A DNA stretch of 64,000 nt from Brachypodium distachyon (lineage: Eukaryota > Streptophyta > Magnoliopsida > Poales > Poaceae): contig NC_016133.3 of assembly GCF_000005505.3 (NCBI RefSeq), forward strand, positions 43,489,237-43,553,236, given 5' to 3'. The position numbers and the translations under genes were made by a program. The notes under the pieces were generated by a model. The model had not been told where the DNA came from, did no database searches, and saw nothing but the letters and a program-made list of their open reading frames with translations. Each line of letters begins with the position of its first letter. The stretch's first letter is position 1. Positions 36,470 to 50,606 of the stretch are shown here, piece after piece.

Positions 36470-36915
36470 TAATATAAACACGGCTGCTTAGCTAAAATAA
36501 GGTGGAATTGATGCGTGTAAAAATATTGCTTTATTTGATAATGATCGATGGAGACAATATAATTTACAACACTTGTTCTTTGATTGCCTCGCGGCATGCT
36601 TGGTGTGGCGCTCTACTTTCAATCTCCCACCACCACGAATTGGTGCAGATTTGTTTGGAAATTGGCTTGCAGGCCGGGTGTGGCGATCGAAACACCTCAA
36701 GTGTTGCTACCTTTAGAAACTGCTAAAATGAGATTGTTTTTTAACAAAACGAAAAGTTTCTAATCTTTTAAAGGTTACCCGTATGACATCACATTGGGTT
36801 CGTCATGCATCACAGTCGACAAACATATTAACCGTAACAGTCAATTGCACAGAATACACCTTAATTAATTGCAATGCATTCATGTTCCAACTTCCAACCA
36901 TAGTCGTTCTATATA

Positions 36916-36941
36916 GCCCCCCACCCCCCCCCCCCCACCCC
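36916..36941. repeat. C-rich homopolymer tract
   Basis: Runs of C broken by single A bases (CCCCCCACCCCC type) give a strand that could form an i-motif, and its complement a G-quadruplex. It may also be a simple replication-slippage tract. Confidence 0.6.
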
Positions 36942-39900
36942 ATCATATGCATACATATAATTAACTTCTCGTTCTAATACTGTTTGCCCCATACATAATT
37001 ATGGCAAGTTGACCATGTCAAACTAACATATATTGATCCCACGTACGCCCATCTGGGCCGGAGTCAAAGCATAGATTAATGCATGACGAAATGACTGTTC
37101 CTGGCTCTTCTATCTGCCACACAGTAGCAGCAATAGTACATGTATGATTCGCAGTTTAATTAGCACATCATGCATGATGTCAAATACGTAGAGATAGATC
37201 ATCGATGGTTCGCTTTCTTGCATGCATGGGCATGGCCGGTGCAGCATGCATATATTGGTATACTGATCTGGAACAACCCATGATACGCGTCCCATGTTGC
37301 CATAGCTGCATGTACAGCCTGCGCACTGCATGCTTCGAGAGTGTTCATGTCTGTAATCATGCAGCTGATCCATCGTAGGGATATCAGGCTGCAGGGCGGA
37401 GGGCAATTGGACCCAAAAAGTGGGCCGGGTCTCGAACTTTCGTGCACCAAACCAATTCACCTAAAAGTTTAAACTGATGAGAAAAAGAAGACAATTCTAC
37501 TTATATTCCAACACAGGGGAGTCGGAGCAAGTCAACGTTGGTATATACGAGTTGAGATGCTGTGCTATATCCACTCACTGAATGCATCAGACAACTTTTT
37601 GACAGCAAAATGCATCAGACAACTTAATTATGTGATCCTTTCTAGTAGTAGTAGGGTCGATTTTCATATTACTGAGGTATTTTTAGATTTAATCGAAAAC
37701 ATGAATTTTCATATACTCCTATGTCAATTGGTGATCAGAGCATAACAATGCCCAACCGTATATATACACTACGGAGTATAGTATGTATGATACTATAAGC
37801 ATTCATGCAGACGATAGAAGATATGCATTTGCATGCATTATCGCATGGACGTTCGTCCTTTATGATATGGACCTACCCAGTTAGGAGCTAGCTACGAGCT
37901 TCCACCCACCATACGCGTACGCACAGTTTGAATTCGATCTAATCAATATGCGATAGGTACGTATATACGGACGGACGTAGCGGCCGCTCTTCAAGTACAT
38001 GCTACGTACGTACATATATGATATATTCATGTACAAGTTCGAGTTCACAACGTGGGTGTCATCTGTTCTAAGTCTTTAATGGTGTTCTTTAGCACCAGAA
38101 AAGCGATCTTTCGTGTTTCCGTCCAAAAAAAAAAACAGTGCATCTCAACGCCATGGGAAAAAAGATCACAAAGCCTTTCAATTTTTGAAATACTTCCTAG
38201 GAGTAACATAAAGTATATTAATGGGATTATATAAGTTCTAATTGCGAAATTTTAGAGCATATATGTATGTATATGTGCATGGTTATTTTATCTGGTGAAA
38301 AGGTGTTTAATTAAGATTTCTATGCATGTCTCTTATTTGGCACCACTTATACACACAATTTATCGCTACCACTAATTTGTAGGGTTATTCATGACTTAAT
38401 TTGTTGTACACGTCTTCCCTTAACTTGGTCTTTCTTTTTCATGTGCTTAATCACCTGTTAATTGGATGTGATGGCTGAACTACTAATAATCTTTCGGAAC
38501 GGAGACATTTGCAATCATTTTCGCCCGATCTAGCATCTATTCAGGACCTATTATGTCGCTAACACGTACATTGCCTGTTGTCGAAAATACATAGGAAGCT
38601 CATCAGTTAAAGACCTATATATAGTTCGTGGCAACGTTTTGTTTGGTCGACTCAATCCTTCTGGAAAGAATATCTATATATAGCTCATATAGGGGTGCAC
38701 ATGCATATAATTTTTCTGGTTTTCCTCGGTAGCCTAGAGCTAGCTAGTATCATTAATTGTAAGTTGACCAAAAGTTCGCATGCACATCATATATAAAATA
38801 TAAACTTGCAAAAAGATAAATAAATTTGTGCATAATTTTAGGTGAATGCATAATATATGGCATGCATGTCTACATACACACGTTTGTCACCTACAAACGT
38901 ACTTTTTAAGAAAAGAAAAAAGGTTTTACATTGTCATGCCAGTTGAGAGATGAAAGTATATTTTTCGTGAAAAGCGAAAAGATTGAACGTACTGTAGTTC
39001 AAAAAAAGAAATGTCCGACCTGTCTATTCTGTCGATCTATTGGAGCCACACCATAAATGTTGCCCATTCAAGGATTAATTTCTTGTACTACTGATCACTG
39101 GTACTCCGTATTAATTTGTCATGTATCCTCTTGGAGTGTGTACAGGTGCAGAGTCCGGCCAGCCGGTGATTTAATTGAAGGAGAGACTACACGTTAGGCA
39201 AAGCATGGCTCCCTCCTGATGTGTCGTTTCTTATGGCTGCAGTCTGCAGAAGGATCGCACCACTTGGTCACTCCGGAGTGTACAGTGATTAAGGAGATCG
39301 ACAATAAGAGAGTTATGTATTCTGCTGCATAGATATCCTTATCAAGTGAAGTAAATTACAGTGCTACTTTATGTAGAACAGCAGAAGAGTTGAGGGGGAG
39401 AGGCAACGGGGAAAAAGAAAAGAACAATAATGATGAATAGTCCATTTCATGAAGAGATGGTAGTATCTCAGTAATCCAATCATGGGTCTCGTATTCCTCA
39501 ATCCTAATTAACTATTGAGAGCCTTCTTGATCGTATAGACATATCCCTTGAACATCGACCCGTAATTTCCCTACTCGATCCAAATTGAGCTTGTCTCCTA
39601 TTTCTTCCATTTTTCAAGTACGGAAATATTCAAATTAACAACAAGAAGAAGAATTTTCCTAGATGCTAATGCAATGCACATGCATCAGTCTCTCTCGTCT
39701 AATCATCGTGCCACGTAGCATAAATGGAGTGGGTTTGCCGACACGGAGGAGCGAAAGAAAACATACTATTGCAAGAGAGACAAGACAAGGGCATTAAGTC
39801 CTCCCAGCTGTACTACACGAGACGAAAGAAAACTTACTCCATTGTTTTGACACATCAGCAATTAATTAACTTCAATCGACACTAGTAGTACTATGGATTT

Positions 39901-40652
39901 TGGAGTTACATTACAATAATTTGGGGATCGATTGGATTGGATAGATTTTTTTTTTCGAGGAGGATTGGATGGATGGATGGATCGATCGATTGCTAATTTG
40001 GGGACTACGTATATATTTGGGGAGTACATGCACTGGGTGAAAGAAGTGCTGATTTCGATGTATTGATGATTCAGAGATCGAATCAGGGCCATGCATGCAC
40101 TGCATCGAAACCAGGCTAGCTAAGCTAGCATTGATGCACCGGCCGGCATGGCATGGCCAGCTGGTCAGGGTGCAACGATATATGTTCCGTTATTGCCACA
40201 TGCATGCAGTGCAGTTATATCTCTTAACCGTCAAAAGATAAGGTTAGGATAACGTTTTTTTTCCTTTCGGGGACGAAAAAAAAAAACCCCCAAAAAAACA
40301 GATTTGGTTTCAAATTAAAGTTTAATTTCTACGATTATCCTATTTCTATCTCTTTGCAAAGCAAGATAATTTTGATCCAAAATGACTGTCACCATGTCAT
40401 ATGGATACATCCACGTCGACCAAAACAAGATTTAGCATGGATCCGATCTCAGATCCTGTCCAATATTATTTTTTTGAAGGGTTTCTTTTCTCTGCCCGAA
40501 AATTAAGCAGTCGTCGCACAACCAAAAAAATGATTAACATGGGACGATGATGAGGCAGCTATATACGCACATATCTCATCTCATCTCATCTCGACTTGTC
40601 TCATGCGTAGTAATGGCCGGCCGGTGTGGCGTTGGGCCGTAGAACTCCTGGC

Positions 40653-40660
40653 TATATATA
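40653..40660 (+). promoter_or_regulatory. Candidate TATA box of the PDR transporter gene
   Basis: TATATATA lies 217 bp before the start codon of the ABC transporter, within CTGGCTATATATACTCAAGC. A transcript start about 30 bp downstream would give a leader of roughly 190 bases ending in a GA-rich run (GAGGACGAGGACGAGG). Inferred from position only. Confidence 0.5.
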
Positions 40661-40876
40661 CTCAAGCTAGAGATCACGCTACTCCTCATTTAAACGCACA
40701 TACATTACTCACGTATATATCTCTTCCTCGTCTCGTTTGGTTCCTAGGCAGCTACGAACTACTCCATGGACAAAGCTTAGCTATAGCTTGTCACCCACCA
40801 CCGTTGCTCGACCGATAATCGCCGCTTAATTCACACGCCGGAGGCGAGGACGAGGACGAGGACGACGACGATTGAT

Positions 40877-43800
40877 ATGGAGAAGCAGCAGATTAGCCTG
40901 CAGGAGCCGTCGGCAGAAGATCAGCAGCCTCCGGTCCCGGTGCCGGTGATGACGGCATCAGGGCGGCTGTGGGCGCCGCCGCTGACCCACGAGGACAACC
41001 GCGGGTTCCTCCACATGCTCCGGGAGAAGAAGGAAAGGTATGCATACATACGTACTCCCTCCGTTTTTAAATTATTGTCGTTGTTTTAGTTCAAAATTTG
41101 CACTAAAACAGCGATAAAAATTTAGGAACGGAGGAAGTACATACGTATTGATTGTGATTTCTATGCATGCATGTCTCGATCTGTCATGCATTTGATTCAT
41201 GCGAGTTGCATGAGTGCTAGTTTCAGCTCTCGCTACCAGGCTCTGCTCAAAAGAGTGTTTCGAGACGAAAGGTTTTACGTACGCCCGACCTGTTAATTTG
41301 ATTCCGTCGTGCAAGAAGCTACATACATATATGCTACTTCAACTGAAGATGAGTAACTAGTTATAGACTGCTGTTAGAATAAAATTGTGAACTGGTGAAT
41401 TGCGTATCTGCATATGTCTATGACTCTATGTTGTACTGTAGTACTAAACAGTACTCAGGTGTTTCTAAAACAAGAAAATAACACCTCATGTCCGGTGCTG
41501 TTAGATTGGGGGTAGGCGCGGTGAAGGTGGAGGTGCAGTTCAAGGATCTGACCGTGGAGGCGGACGTCCGCGTCGGACGCCGGGCGCTGCCCACGCTGCT
41601 CAACTCCGCCCTCAACGCTGCCCAGGTACACTAACTGCAATTTAATCTTCTTCCTTTTTCGTTTGTTTTACTCAAGTGTTTTGTCCGAATCATTCCTCTG
41701 TTCATCTCCTGCTCCGATCGAGATCGAGGCATGCGTTCATTCCTTCTTGGCCGACCGACAACATTCGGTGATGCATTCACAGATCGATCCATCCATTTTT
41801 GGGTTTTGTTCACTGAGAGAACACCAGTATATGAGTTGGCAGGTGCCCTAATGGGTGCAGCTCTTCTTTTACAAATTACAATTCTTTCTTTTGGAATCAG
41901 GAGGGCTCCTGGATCTGCCGCTAAATATGGATTGGTAGGTGTAGACAAGTCATCCATAAAAAGAAAAAAGAACAGTATCTAATTAATACTATAAGGTTGT
42001 CCTTCACTCTCTAGCTAGTCGTGAGTTACTTTTAATACTACTCGTAGTTACTTAGACTAAATTGAAAGGTGATGATTCAGGTAACTAAGTCTTCTCCTTA
42101 TTTTATCAGACAATCGAGAGAGACAGGCCTACCTTAGACTGAGCAGTGTCATTCCACCAGGTCTCTGAAAAATCGACCAGGAACAAAATCTTCTTTTTCA
42201 TTTTTGATGATCTTTGTTTTCCAACTCCAGCCAACAGCCCACGGGCGCCGCTTGCAAGCAAGCTTCGCCGACACCGCAGTAGGAGAGAGGCCTGGGCCAA
42301 AAGTACACATGATTCATTAGAGAGATCGAGAAATTAATTAAAGCTTTTGCCGGTAGCTTTCAGAAATCCAGCCACTAGGATGATCATATAGCACACAGAT
42401 TAAGGATCCCTTAGATGTAGTGACAGCGCCAATACAGCAGTTATAGATATATACCTTGGTGGGCATTTTCCTTTTCTGAAGGGGATCGATATCTTCCCCC
42501 CAATTTTGCATTAATTAATGTAGTCCGCGCCTACTATTCACAACCGATGATCGATAGCAGCAACGACGCCGGAGTGCCTCTAGACGATGATTGATGACGG
42601 CACCAGCTTTTAATATGATCTTGTTCTTTTGCTGCATATGACAAAAACAGCTCAACACTGGCCACATGTACACTACACGCTCTTGATCTGATCTTTTTTG
42701 ACTGAACTCGTGATCTGATCTCATCTGATCACATCAGGTCTTCTCACTCAATATTGTAGTGGTGTGCGACCACTTAGCCGCCTTGTGTAGTCAGTTGACT
42801 TGAGAGTTAACGCTACTTAACTAATTGCCTGCTTTAGCTTAACCGGGGCTTGTTGAAGAATTAGCCTTTTTTTTTTGTCAAGAACGTCCAGGCTGCAGTT
42901 ATTAATTGGGAGTAGTTGGCACGTACAAATAATTACAAAAGGTATCATAGCACATCAGATCTGGTCTTTCATAACTAAGATCAAATTCTCTTTGGTGCTA
43001 AAATTTCTTGTTCCTATCCAAATCCAGGTTGCATCGGTAAAGTAATTAAATCCAAATTCCAGTTGCTACAGCTATTTAGAGCAGCATTAACTACCTAACT
43101 ATAATTAAGAAGGTCCGACTCCTATAACCCCAGTTTTATCCAATCGTGTTTGTGTAGACTCTGACAAAGTATGCATGGCATGGCCTAGCTGTGTCAAGCA
43201 GTTTAGCCAAAGATTCATTTTGATTGCAGCTGAAAATTACCTAAGCAGATCCGGTATATATGACCATGTTTTTACCTTGTTAGCAGTTGATTTCTCAGGA
43301 CAAGTAATCCTCTGCCTCATCCTTCGTACATAGAGTACACCTGGGTGCGCATCTGGTACACCCAAACATTAATGAGTCTGAGACACGCGCCTAACACAGC
43401 CCCAATAGTGCACGGTTACCTGCACATCAGGTTCAGAAGTTTGGAAATTGCACTGCAAAACGACAAGCAGATATATTGATTGCTTGCAAGCCAGAGCATC
43501 CCAAACTCGAAGAAAGAAAAACGACCGGATATGCATGACAATTGATAGAGAAAAAGAAAGAGAGTGCAACACTTGTTCTCAGGTTAGGATGAATGGCATA
43601 ATAAAATGCTAAGCAAGATGATAGAGATTAGTATCTTAGGTTAATCCAGTTCAAATTGATAAAAATAAATTAACAATGATGGGGAGGAAACTACATCTCT
43701 GGCCTCTGCATTCCAGGAACTAAACCTAATGCTTTTGAGTTGATTTGTTTCCAGAACCAAAACGACAATGTATGTCGCCATGCAGTTTAACAATCTCTAA

Positions 43801-46800
43801 AGCGTGCATATATTGTTTGGCAAGCCACATTCAAAACGATCTCCCTAAATTATGTTATGCAGGAACTGGCAGCATCTTCGCACATGTGTAGTACAAGGAA
43901 AAGACCCATCAAAATTATAAATGGAGCAAGCGGGACAATTCAACCATCAAGGTAAGCAGTCTACTTTTTACTAAATGGGGGATGATTCTTTTTTAGACCC
44001 CATTTCTCGCATATTAAGTGTTTCGCTGGAACACACATAACTAAGTAAAGTGCGACAACCACAAGTTCATCGTTCATTAATTTGCATACCTAATATACTG
44101 AAACTGTGTGACCCCATTTGTAATCAGGATGACACTTCTTCTAGGAGCACCTGGTTCCGGGAAAACAACCTTTTTAAAGGCATTGGCAGGAAAGTTGGAT
44201 TCTTCGCTGAAGGTAGACTGAGTTATCTACATGCCACCAAAAGCAATTACTAACAAGAAAAGCATTGGCTAACCAAAAATTGCACTTTTCTTGATGTAAC
44301 GTCTCTTAATAGCTCAAAGGAAAGGTCATGTACAACGGAGAAGAAGTGAATCCCTGGACACCTCAATACCTGCATGCTTACATTAGCCAGTATGATCTTC
44401 ACCATGCTGAGATGACCGTCAGAGAGACTATTGATTTTTCTTCCAAGATGTTGGGAACCAATAATGAATTTGGTAAGGCACCCTCTGGTGTATGGTGTGG
44501 ATGTGATATTGCTCTACTTCCATGAGCTAATTTACGACAAAAAAGACGTTGTAACTCAAGAAACCCTCATGGAGATATTCAAGGTGTCCTTTTTTGTGTG
44601 ACATGAATACTAATACAAAGTTCTGTTTGGATTGAACACCTTAGAGATGCTGGGAGAAGCAATAGGAAGAAAAAAGGGTGCCATCAACAAAGTGGACCAA
44701 GATCTTGACTCATTTATTAAGGTGGTTAATGTTATTTTTCCTCCAAATTTGCTAAAACTGGATTCCATTCCCCCACATTCACTTAAGTCTGTTTTTTTGC
44801 AGGCTACGACCTTTGGAGAAGGAGGCAACCTTACAACAAACTATATTATCAAGGTAACTTTGCAGCTTTTCAGTTTACCACTTGTCTTGACTCTTGACAA
44901 CATAATCACAAAATTTAGGTAAATGCAGATACTTGGTTTGTCCGAGTGTGCTGATACCTTAGTGGGGGATGAGATGAGAAGAGGCATATCAGGAGGACAA
45001 AAGAAAAGGGCCACAATTGGTAAGCAATTTATCCTTTCTACCATGTATCTTGTTCTCATCGCCCCCTATTCTCACTTCCTAGACGAGTGCATTTTCTAAT
45101 CAGACTATATGCCATAATGCATAGCGCCACTAAAATTTTAGCACCTCAAGAACTTCCCTGTTGTATGTAATTGCTCGACAAAACAAAAATCTAGTTTGTA
45201 CACCATGCATGTGAACATTCTGGAGTAATAAAATGTCAAATACGACCACAGTTGTTGGACATATTCAATTAAATGACCATGAAAACATTGCATTTTGTAT
45301 TCCCCGCAAAAAAAAAGAAGTAAAACTGTGCATTCTGTGAGCCAGTGAAAATACTATAGAATGTTCTCTTACTGTTTTACTCTGTTGTTCTCCAGAATAA
45401 TAAATTCCATATTAGGTTGGCACTTGATTTTTTTTCTACTCAATCAGAGCAACCTCAACTTGTTAGATGTAAGCACGAATTATGTAGACTACAGATCAAC
45501 ATTTTTTTTGTCAATTCATCAATGTTGCTGTATTAAAGATTAATTCCTTCATGCAGGAGAGATGCTAGTTGGTCTAGCAAGATGCTTCTTTATGGATGAT
45601 ATATCAACAGGTCTAGATAGTTCCACCACATACGAGATTGTAAAGTTTGTCCAACAGATGGCTCATTTGATGGATCTCACAGTGGTTATTTCCTTGCTGC
45701 AACCACCTCCCGAGACATTGGAATTATTTGATGACATAATCCTTTTATGTGAGGGGCAAATTGTATATCATGGTCCTCGAGAAAAAGCTACCGATTTCTT
45801 TGAAATTATGGGATTCAAATGCCCCAGCAGGAAGAATGTAGCTGATTTCCTTCAAGAGGTACTAGTACTACATTACCAGCTCTAGTAAGAAGGAAAAATT
45901 AAATAAAACAATAGGATAACAACTGATTGTGCTTACCAAATTACTGCTCTGAAATCACCGAAGTAGCATGCAGTAGATGAGTCTCAACTCGTCCACAGAA
46001 ATCATTATTCTATAATGTGTACTTGCCTGTTCAAAATAATGTAACAAAACAATTGTTCTCCAATTGGTCAGGTGACCTCAAAGATGGACCAAAAGCAATA
46101 CTGGATTGGTGATGAAAATAAGTATCAATACCGTCCAATTGAAAAATTTGCAGAATCCTTCCGTTCATCGTACCTCCCTCGGCTTGTAGAAGACAATCTC
46201 TGCAGGTCAAACAATACAGAAAAGAGCAAGCAGGCAAAAACAAGCGCAAGCCGCAGGATCTCCAGATGGAATATTTTCAAGGCATGCTTTTCAAGAGAAG
46301 TACTGCTTCTGAAAAGAAACTCCCCAGTGCATATATTCAAGACTGTACAGATAACTCTTCTTGCTTTGGTGATCTCAACGGTTTTCCTTCGAACAAATAT
46401 GAAGCATGGTTCTGTACTTGATGCCAACAAGTATATGGGAGCACTCTTCATGGCTGTTGTCATAGTAAATTTCAATGGCATGACTGAAATTGCAATGACA
46501 ATAAAGCGACTCCCCACTTTCTACAAGCAAAGAGAGTTGCTAGCATTGCCAGGTTGGGCACTGCTTTGTTCAGTTTACCTTATCAGCCTCCCGATGTCAC
46601 TTGTAGAGACAGGTCTTTGGACTAGCTTAACCTACTTTGTGATTGGCTATGCACCTTCGGTTATCAGGTACTCCTCTTGTTCAATTAGATATCTAAAGAT
46701 CATAGTAGTTGAATGAGCTGGAGTAACAGAAAAGTGTTGCCTTGCTTCTTGCAGATTCATCCAGCACTTCTTGGTACTCTTTACCATGCATCAAATGTCA

Positions 46801-49800
46801 ATGGGCTTGTATCGCTTTTTAGCAGCAATAGGAAGGACACAAGTAATGGCCAACATGCTAGGCACTGCAGCTCTTATAGCAATCTACATATTTGGAGGCT
46901 TTGTCATATCAAAAGGTTAGATGATTTAGTTCAGAATAACACAAGCTATATGACAAACCTGTAACACCCAGGACATGTTTTACAACTTGTGTGCAGCTAA
47001 AAGCCTAAAAACGCTCACCAATTTTGTACATTGAAACAGATGACCTCCAACCATGGTTGCGCTGGGGATATTGGACATCCCCATTCACCTACGCTCAGAA
47101 TGCAGTCAGCCTAAATGAGTTCCTTGACGAAAGATGGGCTACAGTAAGCAATCGTTTCAACCAATATTCTTGAACAAATGTATAAACCACTAGTAAAGAC
47201 CTAATGATGATAATCTTGGATGCTAATAGGAATTCCATTACGCAAATGCTAATACCGTTGGTGAAGCTATCCTCAAGATTAGGGGGATGCTCACAGAGTG
47301 GCACTGGTACTGGATTTGTGTCTGCGTTTTATTTGGATTCTCGCTGGCCTTCAACATCCTCAGTATCTTTGCATTGGAGTTCATGAACTGTATGTATACG
47401 AAGCTATCAAAAACCTGATAAGCATTGAAAATAAATACAGTCAATGTTTATCCTGCTTGTGTATCATTTGCAGCTCCACACAAGCACCAAGTTAACATCA
47501 ACACTACGAAGATGATGACAGAGTGCAAGAACAAGAAAGCTGGAACTGGAAAGGTGTCTACTGCTCCAGCTGTCCTCCCATTTCGGCCTCTTTCCCTTGT
47601 ATTTGATCATATCAACTATTTTGTCGACATGCCTAAGGTAAGCTCTTCAGAACACAGTACCTTACTAAATAGTTGCAGACTTGCATCCATTCCAGTCACT
47701 TGTTGACCAAAACTATGCATGACTTCCACCAGGAAATGATGAAGCATGGAGTAACAGAGAAAAAGCTTCAGCTGCTACAAGATGTCAGTGGCGCTTTCAG
47801 GCCAGGGGTGCTAACAGCTCTGATGGGGATCACTGGTGCTGGAAAGACAACATTGCTCGATGTTTTGGCAGGAAGAAAAACTGGAGGATATATTGAAGGT
47901 ACTATTAAGGTAGCAGGATACCCAAAGAAGCAGGAGACATTCTCAAGGATCTCAGGCTACTGTGAACAGAGTGACATTCACTCCCCTAACCTCACTGTGT
48001 ATGAGTCACTGCAGTTCTCTGCATGGCTTCGCCTGCCTTCAAACATCAAATCACGCCAAAGAGATGTATGTGCATTGACTTCTTTATCAATGTTGGAAGC
48101 TAATATGTGATACAAGATCTCACGCGATTTCTCTTCAAACATGTTTCAGATGTTTATAGACGAAGTCATGGACCTAGTTGAACTAACTGGGCTAAAGAAT
48201 GCCATGGTGGGTCTGGCAGGAGCAACTGGCCTGTCAGCTGAGCAGCGAAAAAGGCTAACAATAGCTGTGGAACTGGTAGCTAGTCCTTCCATAATATTTA
48301 TGGACGAACCGACCACTGGCTTGGATGCCCGTGCTGCAGCAATTGTCATGAGAACAGTACGGAAAACAGTAGACACTGGGCGAACTGTTGTCTGCACAAT
48401 TCATCAGCCAAGCATTGAGATATTTGAATCCTTTGATGAGGTACGAGTAAGTGTAGATCTTAAATAGGTAAGAAATTACCGGAACAAGCAAGAAAGAAAA
48501 CAAAATAGTCATGCAGTATCAAGATCAGGCTCAAAACAACACAAAACTATCAATTAAGTAGCATGCTTTTCGCCGAAATGAAACATCAAAAAGAGTTGGC
48601 ACTCAGATTCCTTTTGCGTTTTTAATACTCCCTCCGTCCCATATTACGTGACTCAAATTTGCTCAAATATGGATGTATCTATACCCAAAAAATGTAGATA
48701 CATGTAATATTTTGTCACTTAATATGGGACGGAGGGAGTAGTAGCTTTCAAATAATTGCTAACGATAGTCGATTGGCCTTCTAGATTATGGGCAAGTACT
48801 ACAAAATTACCTTTCTCAACTTGAAATCAATTTGACTATTGCAGCTTCTACTTATGAAAAGAGGCGGCCAGATCATATACAGTGGTTCACTAGGTCCGCT
48901 ATCTAGCAACATGCTAAAGTATTTTGAGGTAAGATTGCCTGATATAGAATGTCTATTTACCAGCTGGAGACGAAATTTTAAATTTGCTTTGTCACAGGCT
49001 ATACCTGGTGTTCCTAGAATAAAAGAGGGACAAAACCCAGCAGCATGGATGTTGGATATCAGTTCACAGACAACAGAATATGAGATTGAAGTGGACTACG
49101 CAGAAATTTATCGGAGCTCCTCCCTATACAGGTAAGCATGATGCAATCATGAAGCTATAGCTACTGTACTGTTAAGTGTTAACTGGTTTGAGTAATAAGA
49201 AAAGGATAAACATAGTGAATTCATACTGCCTTTCTGCAGGGAGAACCTGCTTCTGATTGATGAGATGGGGAAACCTGCACCAAACACTGAGGATCTACAT
49301 TTTCCTCCAAGATACTGGCAGAACTTTAGGGCACAATGCATGGCTTGCCTCTGGAAACAAAGATGCGCATATTGGAAAAATTCAGAACACAATGTTGTTA
49401 GGTTCCTAAACACATTTGCTGTGTCAATTATGTTTGGAATTGTATTCTGGAAAATTGGCTCAACCATGTAAGTAGGAATGATAACAGTAATGATTTTCTA
49501 TAATGAAAACTTATCATGCCTCAATTAGATCACAACTCAGTTTTCCTGTGCAACAGAAAAAAGGAGCAAGATGTATTCAACATACTAGGAGTTGTGTATG
49601 GATCAGCGCTGTTTCTGGGCTTCATGAACTGCAGCATCTTACAGCCAGTTGTAGCAATGGAGAGGGTTGTTCTCTACCGAGAAAAGGCAGCAGGCATGTA
49701 CTCTACCTTGGCCTATGCCATAGCTCAGGTAATAAATATTACACTAACAGCATGTTCAAAAATAAAATAAACAATCTGTGCCAGTATTACTTTAGCGGTT

Positions 49801-50606
49801 TGGCATGTTTTTTAAACACCAACGCTGGATATCTGTTTGCAGGTGGCAATTGAATTGCCTTACATGCTTGTCCAAGTGTTCGTTTTCGCAGCAATTGTAT
49901 ACCCAATGATTGGGTTTCAGATGACAGCCAGCAAGTTCTTTTGGTTTGTCCTTTATATGGCGCTAAGCTTCATGTACTACACACTCTACGGGATGATGAC
50001 AGTGGCGCTAACACCTAGCACTGAGATAGCTGCCGGATTGTCCTTCCTTATCTTCATTTTTTGGAACGTCTTCTCTGGCTTCATCATCGGAAGAGAGGTA
50101 TTACTCTCACTCTGCCGATTAACCCATTAATCTTCATCACTTTAATTACAATGCTGACTTGAGAGAACACATGCAAACTAGGCTCATGAAAATATCTAAA
50201 TTGACCCCTCATAGATTGCATATTTAATTTAGATTTTGCTTTTTTCTCAAAAGAAATAAATTAGCAAAAAAGGGAGATGTATTGTGCATGATTAACCTGA
50301 TATATGATCAACAACAATGTGGCAATGTGGATGCAGCTGATCCCGGTGTGGTGGAGGTGGGTGTACTGGGCAAACCCAGCAGCGTGGACAGTGTACGGGC
50401 TCATGTTCTCGCAGCTGGGAGACCAGACTGAGCTGATCCTTGTGGCAGGGCAGCCAGACCAGACAGTACGGGAGTTCCTCGAGGGCTACCTTGGCCTCGA
50501 GGACCGCTACTTCAACCTTGTTACCTGCCTACACTTTGCCATCATCGCCCTCTTCGCCTTTCTCTTCTTCATCTCCCTCAAGCACCTCAAATTCCAGCGG
50601 AGGTAG
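40877..50606 (+). CDS. Full-size PDR-type ABC transporter (ABCG subfamily)
   Basis: Twenty-two exons join in one frame of 1362 residues: 40877-41037, 41505-41625, 43863-43951, 44128-44212, 44313-44472, 44645-44721, 44803-44853, 44929-45019, 45557-45858, 46072-46667, 46755-46915, 47040-47143, 47230-47389, 47474-47637, 47733-48065, 48150-48440, 48845-48928, 48998-49131, 49240-49467, 49557-49728, 49843-50097, 50337-50606. The order is NBD-TMD-NBD-TMD, the reversed layout of plant PDR proteins. NBD1 has Walker [10 protein letters not shown], signature [14 protein letters not shown] and Walker [15 protein letters not shown], with Asp where Glu is usual. NBD2 has [38 protein letters not shown] and an H-loop [11 protein letters not shown] signatures include [33 protein letters not shown] and the C-terminal KFQRR. 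It should be a plasma-membrane exporter of hydrophobic compounds; the substrate is unknown. It is somewhat shorter than the usual ~1430-1500 residues, but no exon seems missing. Confidence 0.93.
41055..41137. mobile_element. Stowaway MITE in intron 1 of the PDR gene
   Basis: An 83 bp element flanked by TA, with ends CTCCCTCCGTTTTTAAATT and AATTTAGGAACGGAGGAAG (complementary with small changes). Very short for the family. It lies wholly within the first intron. Confidence 0.75.
48628..48738. mobile_element. Stowaway MITE in intron 16 of the PDR gene
   Basis: A 111 bp element with TA duplication (48626-48627 and 48739-48740) and long inverted ends CTCCCTCCGTCCCATATTA and TAATATGGGACGGAGGGAG, a perfect 19 bp match. 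It looks young. Confidence 0.9.

Larger units (their letters stand above)
34390..40640. other. 6 kb intergenic region rich in MITE remnants
   Basis: No gene is supported. Besides the separately listed Stowaway copy there are decayed Stowaway-like segments at about 34956-35076 and 35559-35676 (right ends GACGGAGGAGGAG and GATCGGAGTGAG) and a single CTCCCTCCGTCG end near 35182. Runs of GTACGTACG and TGCATGCATG are frequent. A C-rich run lies at 36916-36941. Microsatellite-like GGATGGATGGATGGATCGAT lies near 39964 and CATCT repeats near 40571. Confidence 0.5.
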
